A program made the translations under genes and the position numbers. The notes under the pieces were generated by a model. The model was given only the letters and a program-made list of their open reading frames with translations, had not been told where the DNA came from and ran no database searches. Shown piece by piece: positions 1 to 8,149 of a stretch of 20,089 nucleotides of DNA; the stretch's first letter is position 1, and the number at the start of each line of letters is the position of its first letter. This DNA is from Sphingobacteriales bacterium (lineage in GTDB: Bacteria; Bacteroidota; Bacteroidia; Chitinophagales; UBA2359): assembly GCA_016718845.1 (NCBI GenBank), contig JADKCK010000060.1, forward strand, positions 1-20,089. The letters are read 5' to 3'.

Positions 1-369
1 GTTAATCAACAACTAAATAAGGTAAATGTTTTGCTAAAAGCAGCAATTTAGCAGTAATTTTTGAGGTTTTTAAATGGTACAAGACTTTGCTTTGAACTAT
101 AAACAACTGATAATCAGTTAATGATTGCTTAATATAATAGGCACCAAAACAAACTAATTATATGGCGTTTTTGTAGTTTATTACTAGGGGACCATTGCAA
201 TATTATCTTTTTGCATCATCAAACACAACAAAATGGTGTTTGTGTAAATCGCTAGCTAACTCAAAAATCTTGTGGCTATGCAAAAACGGCCAATAATCAA
301 TCTTAATTTTTCTTTTCAATCATCTGCTAACAATTTTTTCAAACACTCAAATTTCATCTAATAACTGTA
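1..369. other. AT-rich stretch without a recognised gene
   Basis: I see no convincing coding frame. Two small inverted repeats are present: AACTGAT/ATCAGTT with a one-base centre at 105-119, and CAAACAC/GTGTTTG with a 9-base loop at 220-242. Neither is followed by a T-run, so they are not obvious terminators. The last part (about 330-369) resembles the leader before the gene at 1527, with short TTCAAA and AAATCATC motifs, and probably belongs to the 5' region of the broken gene that follows. Confidence 0.4.
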
Positions 370-1090
370 AACGCTTCAAATCATCTTCGCTCTTGTGTTG
401 TTATCTTAACAACCTCTTTTATGGCTAATGCCCAAGACAGTTTCAATGGCATGAAAGCCAGCATCCTTCGCCCGACCGACCCGCAATTGGTGAGCTACGC
501 CAAATTACACAAGCCGCTAACCTACAACAGGATGTAAATGTGCAAAAAATTATCATCAACAAACCCGCATAATATCGCTTTGTTTGGTTTATCCAATTAT
601 TGGTGTAAATACAGAGATTTAGCACATCGGTATTGCAGAAACAGCAAAAATACACTTAGCTTTTTACACAATCCTCAAAATACTAAAAGCTACAAACAGT
701 GTTATTGCATACTGGCACAATAAACAGTGTTGAAGTAACCACGAAGAACAATATGCTGTTATGGGTTGACCGAAAAATTAACTACGGTATCTTACGACCA
801 AACAAAGTTTATTTTAACGAATTAATTTTTGTAAATAATACCACAAACACCAACGTAACAACTTACTCGTGTAGCCTCTTGCGTTGATGGTAATTATAAT
901 GGCATTAAAGGCGTAGTAGCGAATTGTTACTGCCGCCGCCGAGAAGTTGTGTGGCGAACGTGTATTTGGCTGTGGATTTAGCGTAGGTTGGTTTTTAGGT
1001 ACTGCTGCTGTTTGCGCTTTTGAGTGCTACCCTAAATTATTGAAAAACATAAGCTGTTTGTTTCAAAAACGGGAACAAACAACATGTTAA
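370..1090 (+). pseudogene. Broken gene for a small secreted protein of unknown function
   Basis: No single frame is open, but pieces of coding-like protein follow one another in shifting frames. A hydrophobic leader ends in MANAQDSFNG near 420-450, which looks like the end of a signal peptide. Then come a piece reading GELRQITQAANLQQDVNVQK (about 490-555), an open piece around 700-887 (GTINSVEVTTKNN...), and a Cys- and Gly-rich final piece TAAAEKLCGERVFGCGFSVG running to a TAA at 1088-1090. At least three or four small indels are needed to join them. An ATG for the leader is not visible and may itself be damaged. I do not recognise the family. It could be a pseudogene or a real gene spoiled by sequencing errors. 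It is followed directly by the 90-bp repeat array. Confidence 0.35.
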
Positions 1091-1103
1091 AACAAAGCAA
1101 ATG

Positions 1104-1468
1104 CACTCAACTTTTTTGCAGATTTAGGTAACACATGCACCAAGTAGGTAATATACCCATTGTTGCTATCCCAGGCAATACTGCTCCAACCACACTCAAC
1201 TTTTTTTTGCAGATTTAGGTAACACATTGCATCAAATAGGTAATATACCCCTTGTTGCTGTCCTGCAATACTGCTCCAATCACACACTCACTTTTTTTGC
1301 AGATTTAGGTAACACATCGCATCAAATAGGTAATATACCCCTTGTTGCTGTCCCGCAATACTGCTCCAATCACACACTCAATTTTTTGCAGATTTAGGTA
1401 ACACATATTGCCAAATAGGTAATATACTCCTTGTTGCTGCCCTGCAATACAACTCAAATCACACACTC
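1104..1468. repeat. Imperfect tandem repeat, about 90 bp, four copies
   Basis: Copies begin at about 1104, 1193, 1285 and 1375, giving periods of 89, 92 and 90 bp. Each contains CACTCA, a T-run, GCAGATTTAGGTAACACAT, then AAATAGGTAATATACCC, TTGTTGCTG and GCAATACTGCTCCAATCACA. The T-run varies in length between copies. Two further partial or full copies lie downstream of the next small gene, so the family brackets it. Short open frames read across the repeat are not believable genes. Confidence 0.85.
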
Positions 1469-1526
1469 AATTTAGGGTACTTCAAATCATCGTTTAACAT
1501 TTTTCAAACCAAAAATTCCTAACACC

Positions 1527-1931
1527 ATGAAAAACTTAATAACTATCATCACATTTGTTTCGGTTTGTTGTTTGCCAACAGCATCTTTGCCCCAAAACCA
1601 AACACAGCACCGTTTCCAAAATCAAACACAAGCGGTAGTACAAACCAAGATGATTGTATTTTCCGATGGAGATATGATTGTTTACTGCTCTACTACGCCT
1701 GGCAAAGCTGATACGTATTATGCGCTAAACAAAAAAGGCAAGCATGTGGCTGTTAATGTTGATGGCAGTAAAGTTATCCCCGCATCAACAACTACCGCAA
1801 CGGCAAAAAAAGGCACTTCTACTACTCCCGCCTACCAACCCCCCACCCGCCAATGAAGTTGAAGTGTATGTGTGAAAAAATCTCCCATAGGGCTTTGTCA
1901 AGAGTACGACTGCACTTGGGTACCATGCTAG
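1527..1931 (+). CDS. Small secreted protein, unknown function, probably frameshifted near its end
   Basis: The open frame 1527-1856 encodes 109 residues starting MKNLITIITFVSVCCLPTAS, a typical signal peptide. A Gln-rich stretch follows, then TKMIVFSDGDMIVYCSTTPG and YYALNKKGKHVAVNVDGSKV, and a Ser/Thr/Pro-rich tail. The frame stops just after a run of six C at 1836-1841. A neighbouring frame continues with coding character (ANEVEVYV, then after another shift KKSPIGLCQEYDCTWVPC) to a TAG at 1929-1931. I therefore suspect the gene is about 130 residues long, with one or two indels in the 3' part. The family is not recognised. It sits alone between two blocks of the 90-bp repeat and shares its leader style with the broken gene upstream. 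The signal peptide is visible; an exported location is inferred. Confidence 0.55.
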
Positions 1932-1959
1932 GACAATAGCAATCAATTCAATATCAGAC

Positions 1960-2262
1960 AAATGCCCTTGTTGCTGTCCTGCAATACGGCTCAAATCACG
2001 CACTCACTTTTTTTGCAGATTTAGGTAACACATTGCATCAAATAGGTAATATACCCTTGTTGCTGCCATGCAATACTGCTCTAATCACACACTCACTTTT
2101 TTTGCATCGTATCACACACACTATTTTCACTGCTCTCCAACACTCTTTTCACTTTATCTTTGTTTGCAAACGCCTTATTACTCCATTGCTGCTTCAAATC
2201 ACACACTCACTTTTTATCACATCACACACACAAAAAGTTCAATCACACACTCAATCTCAAAA
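1960..2262. repeat. Further copies and remnants of the 90-bp repeat
   Basis: A partial copy (CCCTTGTTGCTGTCCTGCAA onward) starts at about 1966. A full copy runs from about 2000 to 2090, with the same GCAGATTTAGGTAACACAT and AATAGGTAATATACCC blocks as the upstream array. Degenerate ATCACACACTCAC motifs recur at about 2085, 2198 and 2240, up to the next start codon. Open frames here are low-complexity and were left out. Confidence 0.75.
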
Positions 2263-3685
2263 ATGAAAACTTTTTCAATCTCTCGCTTGTTTAAGTTTGC
2301 TAGTAGGCACACTTTTTCTTTCAAGATATTTGCCAAGATGGCAACCTGAACCTAACAAAAAAGCGACATCCCAAATCTGTAAAACAGATAGACACCAAAG
2401 CTATGAATGATGTGAATTGGGCGATAAAGCTAAAAACGCAGGTGCAGGTGCAAAATCGGCGGGCATACAAGACCGACGCACAACTAAAAGCCGAAAGTGC
2501 CAAAGAAGAGCCTACCAAAAATTGCAGGTAGCTTTATCTATATTTTTGACAAAGAAAAGTAAAACCCTTTGCCGAAACCGTAGGTGCTAAAATGCCAAAA
2601 CACGCGAAGAAAAATTAGCTGCTTACAATGCCTACGAAGAAAAAGCCAAAGAAAAATTAAAGAAATTGTACAAAAAATGGCTTGAAAAAGAAACATCACT
2701 AACTATTACATTGGCGGTATCACAGGTTTTTCGATAACCGTAGATAAAGGCACCAAACTCGAATCGTTGAAAGCCAAAGCCAAATTAGTTGCCGGTAAAA
2801 GAGGTATTAGAAGATGCCGAAGTAAAACTAAGTAGCACCGAAGTGGCTACCGACATCTGCCAACTCGAAGCCACAAGCCGAAGCCGACAACAACTGGGGA
2901 ACAACAGTTTGCGGTACATCTGCCCTATACGGGTTCCTATTGGGCTTGGGTTATTGACACAGGTATTGACTATGCCATAGCGACCTTAACGTAGCAACAG
3001 GCTGGGCACGTACTTACGTAGGCACTGCCAATGCCAACGACGACAACGGACACGGGAACACACTTGCGCAGGTATCATAGGTGCAAAAGCCAATGGTGTA
3101 GGTATGCAAGGTGTTGCTGGTGCGCGTGTGGTGCCTATAAAAGTACTAAATAGTGCAGGTTCGGGTGCTTGGTCAGGTATATTATCGGGCATTGCCTATG
3201 TATATGGTGTTGCTTGGAACGGCGATGTAGTAAATATGAGCTTGGGCGGATATGGTTCGTATCCCGACCTAGAAACTACATTTACTGGTGCGGTTACTAT
3301 GGCATTATGTAAGTATTGCTGCCCGGTAACGATGGCGCTTATGCGGGCAACTACACACCAGCTCGTGCAAACGGACCTAATGTATACACCGTATCAGCTA
3401 TCGACTGGAACTGCAACTTCCCTTGGTGGTCAAACTATGGATCGAGCTATGCCGCCAACGGTCCTGTTGATTATGCTGCACCGGGTGTTAGTATCTACGC
3501 GTGCTACAAAGGCAATACCTATGCCTATTTAAGTGGCACCTCGATGGCTGCCCCACACGTAGCTGGCGTATTACTTCGCCGAGGTGGTACAATAGGCACT
3601 TACTCTTGGACATTCCAACGCGGTCAGTGGTATCCAATTGCAACAAGCCGCTGGTAAAAAATGCTTTCCGATTGATTTTTGTTAG
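2263..3685 (+). pseudogene. S8 (subtilisin-like) serine protease, disrupted by many small indels
   Basis: The three parts of a subtilase active site are present in order but in different frames. The Asp motif is WVIDTGID (Asp codon 2956-2958). The His motif is reconstructable as GHGTHCAG (His codon 3051-3053). The Asn region is GNDGAYAGNYTPA near 3325, and the Ser motif is SGTSMAAPHVAG (Ser codon 3541-3543). Between them is family-typical sequence such as VAGARVVPIKVLNSAGSG and VVNMSLGG. Upstream, from a signal-like start at 2263, is a Lys/Glu-rich segment (YEEKAKEKLKKLYKKWLEK) that may be a propeptide or coiled coil. The corrected product would be about 470 residues and would end at the TAG at 3683-3685. 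At least seven frame changes are needed. That is either advanced decay or uncorrected sequence error; because all catalytic motifs survive, error is plausible. It lies directly upstream of a Kazal-type lipoprotein. Confidence 0.7.
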
Positions 3686-3789
3686 CTATGCTGGATAGCA
3701 ACCTCTTCGAACACAATCTTCTTCATCATCACACAAAACACGCCAGCCCATATTGGTTGGAGTGTTTTGTGCTTAATCAACCTTATTTT

Positions 3790-4293
3790 ATGAAAAAACA
3801 AACCGTATTTTCGTGTTTTTTGCTGTGTTTGTTGATAACTGTTTGGTTTGGCTGTGCCCAAAAACAAAAATCAACATCGAACAAAGAGGTGTCGTCGAGC
3901 AAACAAAACACCACTACCAACCAACAACGCCCCTTGCCACCTGTACGCCAAATGCCACCATCAATTGGCGGGCAATCGCCAAACGCACCGCCTACCACGC
4001 AACCTATACCCCGCGACCCTAATCAGCCGCCACCACCTAACACACAACCATACGCCTACACCGCCATCAACAGGCGGAACGCCACCAAGCGCCACCTACC
4101 ATTATGCCGCCACTAACGCCGCCCAAAAACTGGCAAAACCGATGGTTGTATTGACCCCTCGCGCCAAACGCCCGATGTGATGTGTGCTGCAGTTTTTCAG
4201 CCGGTTTCTGGCTGCGACAACCAGGCCTACAGCAACGAGTGCGAAGCCCGAAAAAATGGTGTGCTAAAATGGACACGAGGCGAATGTAAATAG
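3790..4293 (+). CDS. Lipoprotein with proline-rich linker and Kazal-type domain, frame disturbed
   Basis: The start at 3790 gives MKKQTVFSCFLLCLLITVWF followed by Gly-Cys, a lipoprotein-like signal with Cys22, although the lipobox is not canonical. A Ser/Thr/Gln stretch and a long Pro-rich linker follow. The last part, in the same frame as the start, reads DGCIDPSRQTPDVMCAA, PVSGCDNQAYSNECEARKNG and KWTRGEC, and ends at TAG 4291-4293. This is the Kazal serine-protease-inhibitor pattern, but the first Cys of the usual CGC is Ser here. The Pro-rich linker (about 4050-4140) needs three small indels that cancel out, so the uncorrected frame stops at 4114. Kazal domains are known to bind serine proteases of the trypsin and subtilisin type. 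Inhibition of the neighbouring S8 protease is only an inference from adjacency. Confidence 0.6.
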
Positions 4294-4318
4294 ATTTCAG
4301 GCTGTTGTAGTAACAAAT

Positions 4319-4355
4319 AAAAAGGACTTACCGTTGTGGTAAGTCCTTTTTTTTT
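4319..4355. terminator. Bidirectional intrinsic terminator
   Basis: A perfect hairpin AAAGGACTTACC / GGTAAGTCCTTT with loop GTTGT has a T-run on the plus strand to 4355 and an A-run on its left side. It lies between the plus-strand Kazal gene and the minus-strand barrel gene, so it can serve both converging units. Confidence 0.9.
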
Positions 4356-4378
4356 GGGCGATAATTAACGTTCTAAGC

Positions 4379-5008
4379 CTAAAACGCCAAGCCAAACGTA
4401 AATACTGGGCTTACATCAAGGTTTTTTAGTTTAATAGCCGAGGGTTCGGTGGTTAAATTATCTAGTACTTGTTCTTTGAAATTACTAAACCCAACATCGC
4501 CGCCAATACCTATCCGAATAATGCGAAACAATTTTAGGTTTAATCCGCCTGTAATACTAAAACCTGCCGATACCGAACCATCTTTTATTTGTTCGGTCGA
4601 GTTGTCGAGTATGTCGGTAATTTTGTTGGTAGCGTTAAAGTTAATGGGTACAAACACGCCAATATATGGCTCGAGTATGCCTACCGAAAAATATTTCTCG
4701 ACACCCAAATAGGCAGTCAAACTTTGTCTGATGGCATTGTAGTTGGTGTTTAACGAGTCGGTAGTAAAGTGGTATTCAAGGTTGTTAGCCCCAATGCCTG
4801 CCCTAAAAGCGAACTGGTTTTTGTCGAAAACGCGCAAATTACCCGACAAAGAGGTCGCTCCGGTGTAGGTGGCTTCGGTGCCATCTGCACCCTCAACTTT
4901 ATCTATCCCAAACGATTTAAAGTGCATAATAGCACTAAAACGTTGCTGTGCATCACTAAACTGACTAATACTTGCCAACAAGGTAACTAATAAAACGAGA
5001 TTTTTCAT
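4379..5008 (-). CDS. Outer-membrane beta-barrel protein, unknown specificity
   Basis: The product has 209 residues, with a signal peptide MKNLVLLVTLLASISQFSDA cut before QQRFS. The mature part alternates polar and hydrophobic residues in strand-like blocks (YTGATSLSGNLRVF, FAFRAGIGANNLEYHF, SLTAYLGVEKYF, YIGVFVPINF, GFSITGGLNLKLF, IGIGGDVGF) and ends PVFTFGLAF. The terminal Phe is the usual signal for insertion by the BAM machinery. The length suits an 8-strand barrel of the OmpA/OmpW size class common in Bacteroidota. The frame is intact. It is the last gene of a minus-strand group and ends against a bidirectional terminator. About 100 bp with repeated GCGGACAGCC motifs separates it from the lipoprotein gene upstream, so it may have its own promoter. 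No ligand can be deduced. Confidence 0.75.
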   Translation of the reverse strand: MKNLVLLVTLLASISQFSDAQQRFSAIMHFKSFGIDKVEGADGTEATYTGATSLSGNLRVFDKNQFAFRAGIGANNLEYHFTTDSLNTNYNAIRQSLTAYLGVEKYFSVGILEPYIGVFVPINFNATNKITDILDNSTEQIKDGSVSAGFSITGGLNLKLFRIIRIGIGGDVGFSNFKEQVLDNLTTEPSAIKLKNLDVSPVFTFGLAF

Positions 5009-5039
5009 AAAAATTGAATTAGGGGGTTATTGGGATTCA

Positions 5040-5109
5040 GGCTTTAGGCTGTCGGCTATCGGCTTGCAGCGGACAGCCAACAAGCGGACAGCCAACAGCG
5101 GGCAGCCGC
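5040..5109. repeat. Short GC-rich repeats of GCGGACAGCCAACA type
   Basis: The decamer-like motif GCGGACAGCCAACA is repeated three times with small changes (about 5068-5106), preceded by the inverted form GGCTGTCGGC. Related motifs occur at 6131-6180, 15300-15360 and 17216-17253, always between genes. This is a dispersed intergenic repeat of the window and has no coding value. Confidence 0.7.
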
Positions 5110-5870
5110 TTAACTTGTCCATTGCCCATGTATAACGCCAACTAGGTACCAATTATTGTCGGTATGTTGTTCAAAAACTAAAGTTAAGCTACCCCAATCC
5201 ATACCGCCATAATCGGGGTTTTGACCCGGCACATAATACTCAACGGCAACACCATTTGGGTAAGCCGTTTTTATGTTATTGATGCTGTTGCCCGTACCGA
5301 TGGAGCGGTTAAATCCGCGTTGTTTGGATAGTTTTTGGTAATCGTAATTATACACAAATTGCTGGTAATATTTAGCAAAAGTTAGGTTTATTGGCTCGCC
5401 GCTACCATCAAACTCGCCCCAAGTGTAGGTCTTTTTATCTTGTGTGGCATTGGCAACTTCGGTGGCTTTTAGTACGCGGTCGGTTTTTAGATTAACACCC
5501 GAGTAAGGCGAAAAACGCACCCCTTTTGTTGGATGTATGTATTTAGATAGTGCTGCCATATCTTTCTTAGCCATAGCATCAATCACTAATTTGGCACTTG
5601 GTTCGGCTACATTTTGTGCTTCGCGTGCCGACAACTTAGCCGCATTTTTTAGTGGTTCGGTTTTTTTACTGGTTGGGCAGTTGTTGCAGTACTATCGGGT
5701 TGGGTAGATGTGGGAGCAACCGAAACATGGGTACTATCTACCGATTTGTTAGATGGATTGTACCTAATAGTGTCGTTGCTGTTAGAAGGTGGCGGTGTTG
5801 TTGTTGTTTGACGACACGATGTTGCCAATAATACAGTACCTAACAATAAAACAATTAATGTTTGACGCAT
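5110..5870 (-). CDS. Lipoprotein of unknown function, split by one frameshift
   Basis: Two adjacent minus-strand frames belong together. 5649-5870 encodes MRQTLIVLLLGTVLLATSC, a lipoprotein signal with lipobox LATSC, followed by a Thr/Pro/Ser-rich linker ending AQPVKK. 5110-5634 encodes the soluble domain. Adding one A to the run of seven A (plus-strand T-run, about 5661-5667) joins them as AQPVKK-TEPLKNAAKLSARE, giving about 253 residues. The domain starts with helix-like AKLVIDAMAKKDMAALSKY followed by IHPTKGVRFSPY. It contains YTWGEFDGSGEPINLTFAKY and ends VEYYVPGQNPDYGGMDWGSL, TLVFEQ and NWYLVGVIHGQWTS. I know this ending from uncharacterised bacterial lipoproteins but cannot name a function; an NTF2-like fold is a guess. 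A one-base homopolymer difference is more likely a sequence error than true inactivation. Confidence 0.6.
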
Positions 5871-5877
5871 GTTTAGA

Positions 5878-6088
5878 AGTGGTGAAATGGTGAAAGAGTG
5901 AAATGGTGAAGAGAGTGAAGTGGTGAAGAGAGTGAAGTGGTGAAGAGAGTGAAGTGGTGAAGAGAGTGAAGTGGTGAAGAGAGTGAAGTGGTGAAGAGAG
6001 TGAAGTGGTGAAGAGAGTGAAGTGGTGAAGGGAGTGAAGTGGTGAAGAGAGTGAAGAGAGTGAAGTGGTGAAGAGAGTGAAGTGGTGA
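5878..6088. repeat. 17-bp tandem satellite (GAAGTGGTGAAGAGAGT)
   Basis: The unit GAAGTGGTGAAGAGAGT is repeated about ten times with a strict 17-bp period (for example 5917 to 5934) and with shortened or changed units at both ends. Its complement contains TTCACCAC, the octamer that builds the larger array at 15.4-15.9 kb, so the two arrays share an origin. Long open frames across it arise only from repetition. Confidence 0.9.
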
Positions 6089-6182
6089 CGGTCGTTGAGC
6101 GAAGTCGAAACGAAGTGGCGAAGTGAAAACCTGTAGCAGCGGATAGCCAACAGCGGACAGCCGACAGCGGATAGCCAACAGC
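6085..6182. repeat. Dispersed intergenic repeat block
   Basis: Positions 6085-6112 match the reverse complement of 17304-17331 at 27 of 28 bases (core GGTCGTTGAGCGAAGTCGAA). It is followed by GCGGATAGCCAACA and GCGGACAGCC motifs (6137-6182) like those at 5068-5106. The block lies between the satellite and the stop of the DUF1800 gene. Confidence 0.7.
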
Positions 6183-6183
6183 A

Positions 6184-7658
6184 TCAATTCAATTGGTATT
6201 CGGGTAGTTTTACTATGTGGTATAGCAGTTGCCTTACTTGGTTAATGTATTCGTCCCAGCCTATGTTCCATATCCCTTCGTCGAAATAATTTTGTGGTAC
6301 GCTACCTTTAAAAACATCGGTGGCATTTTGGTAATCTTGAGCGGTAGGTAAACCTTTAACCACCAAAAAATCTACGATGGTGGCAGCAACCAAAGCGGGG
6401 TCTATAATATCATCTTCCGACAAGGCAGTACCAGCATTGGTGCTTAACACATCAACCACCATATCGCGCAGTTGATACCATACACTATACGGAAAATATT
6501 GAATCCAATAGCTAATTTGGTCCCAGCGTAGGGCAAGCGTAGTTTCGTTAATCCAAGCCCTATGTCCGGGCCAACCTGCCACGTTGGGTGGGTTAAACAA
6601 GGTTTGTCCTTCGTCTATTGCCATATAAAACAAGCCTGTAACCGAGCCGTCATCGTAGGGCATAGATAAGGTATGTACAAACTGCACAAAATTTTCGATT
6701 GGGCTTTTTATTAGGTGTCCAATGTTGTACTCATCAAAAAAATGTTCGCTTTTAAACAACTGTCGCAAAACGGGTGTAATTTCAAAATTGTTGCTAATAA
6801 ATGTTTGTGCCATAGCATTTACAATATTGGCATCAATTTCGTTACAAACAAAAAAGCGATACAATTTGCCGCAAATAAAATGGGCTATCTCGCTGCTCCG
6901 AGCCGAAAAAATAAGGTCGATGGCGGTGCTGTAGGTGAAATTAGCTGTTTGTCCAAAAATAGTTTTATTGGTATCATCAAACAAAGAAGCATCAAAAGTT
7001 GTTAATTGGCACGTATCCGACGAAGCCTGCCAACCTGTTAAGGCACGAGCCAACTCTTCAATATCCTCTTGTGTATAGCCATTGTCGCGCCCATGGTAAA
7101 TAGCTCCATTAGCTCGCGGGCGTAGTTTTCGTTTGGCGATTCTTTGGTGTTTACGTTACCATTTAGGTACACCAACATAGCGGGTGTTATACCGATTTGG
7201 TACACAAAATCTTTAAAATTGCCAAAGGCATATTGCTGTAATACTTTGTGGTACTCGTACAAATACGACGAGCATTGATAATCCGACCAACCTGCCACAA
7301 AATGATTCTGCCAAAACAACGTTAGCTTTTCGCGCAAGCCTTTGGTAAGCATATCGTTTACCCACTGTACGCCCCATTGTTCGCGGTGTCCATAAATATC
7401 GCTATTAAAATCCGGATAGTTGTTAATAGGTTGCCGTGTCCAATTGTACCAAACGGGCGGAGCAGGCAAAGTTTGAGCTATTGCCATATTAAGTAGCTGG
7501 TCAACTACTTGACTTGGCGTAAAAGTAAGTGCCGTTTTTATTTCTTGAGGCGTTGCCCCAAAATTTAAACGCCTATACAAATGCGATGCACGCAGCCTAT
7601 TCCATGGCATATCGCCCGAAGGTACGTAAGGATTAATGGTTCCGGTTGCACAACTCAT
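6184..7658 (-). CDS. DUF1800 family protein, split by one frameshift
   Basis: The minus-strand frames 7038-7658 and 6184-7053 form one gene of about 490 residues. The N-terminal half has RASHLYRRLNFGATPQEIKT, then LREKLTLFWQNHFVAGWSDY and PNENYARELMELFTMG. The C-terminal half continues with LARALTGWQ and has NVAGWPGHRAWINETTLALR, all hallmarks of the DUF1800 family. Inserting one G in the GGG run at about 7093-7095 gives FTMGRDNGYTQEDIEELARA, which restores the family sequence exactly, so a homopolymer error is likely. DUF1800 proteins usually lie next to a DUF1501 gene and are thought to be exported, but their function is unknown. No DUF1501 gene is visible here and no clear signal peptide is present. 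The gene is divergent from the large secreted protein gene at 8150. Confidence 0.85.
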
Positions 7659-8149
7659 GTTGATTATTTTGTTTTTTGAAGTTTTGAAATAGTCAAATTA
7701 GCAAACAAAGTAGCCTAACTGCTTTGTTGCCAATATTTTGTAGTGGTTAAAAATTCGTGTTATCCATAGCAAAGCCCACCTTGTTACACAAATTTTATTT
7801 TGGGCAGATGAAATACTCGATAGGCGCTTTACCAAATCAATAAAAACTATTTGGTAAAGAAAAAAAAGAACCATAATTATTACACCTAAAACCGAACACT
7901 TTTTAGTGCTATTTACGTACAATAAGGCTAAAAAGATACCCAAACAACATTTTAGGGTTAAAGCCCAAAAAGGCTTCAAAATGCGTTTTTTACAAAACTT
8001 GTAGCAAAAAAGCGCCGAGTTTTCACTCAAAGGTACTAACTTTGTCCATTAGTACGGCGCACTATCACCATATTTTATTTTTTACAAAGCTTTTGTAAAG
8101 CATAAATAACAACAATCACCCTATAAATTATCAAATCGCAACATACATT
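7659..8149. other. Divergent intergenic region
   Basis: This is 490 bp between the divergent DUF1800 gene and the plus-strand secreted protein gene. The open frame on the minus strand at 7698-8030 has a composition unlike the neighbouring genes and no recognisable domain; I do not count it as a gene. Promoters for both sides should lie here. Only the plus-strand one at 8037 is listed separately. Confidence 0.5.
8037..8044 (+). promoter_or_regulatory. Candidate Bacteroidota -7 promoter element
   Basis: TAACTTTG matches TAnnTTTG exactly. The expected upstream TTTG is only TTTT (about 8019-8022). It would start transcription near 8050 and leave a leader of about 100 nt before the ATG at 8150. 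Confidence 0.45.

Noticed and set aside
1104..1468. Possible CRISPR or phage attachment array
   Set aside because: The whole 90-bp unit is conserved, with no variable spacers and no integrase nearby.
2033..2349. Overlapping plus-strand open frames rich in His, Thr and Ser
   Set aside because: They read the ATCACACACTCAC remnants of the 90-bp repeat and run into the S8 gene in other frames.
5782..6187. Two minus-strand open frames of 104 and 122 codons (LHSLHHFTLF repeats)
   Set aside because: They are produced by the 17-bp satellite and overlap the lipoprotein start; no start context or domain.
7698..8030. Minus-strand 110-codon open frame between divergent genes
   Set aside because: No domain, unusual composition, and it occupies the space where promoters of both genes are expected.
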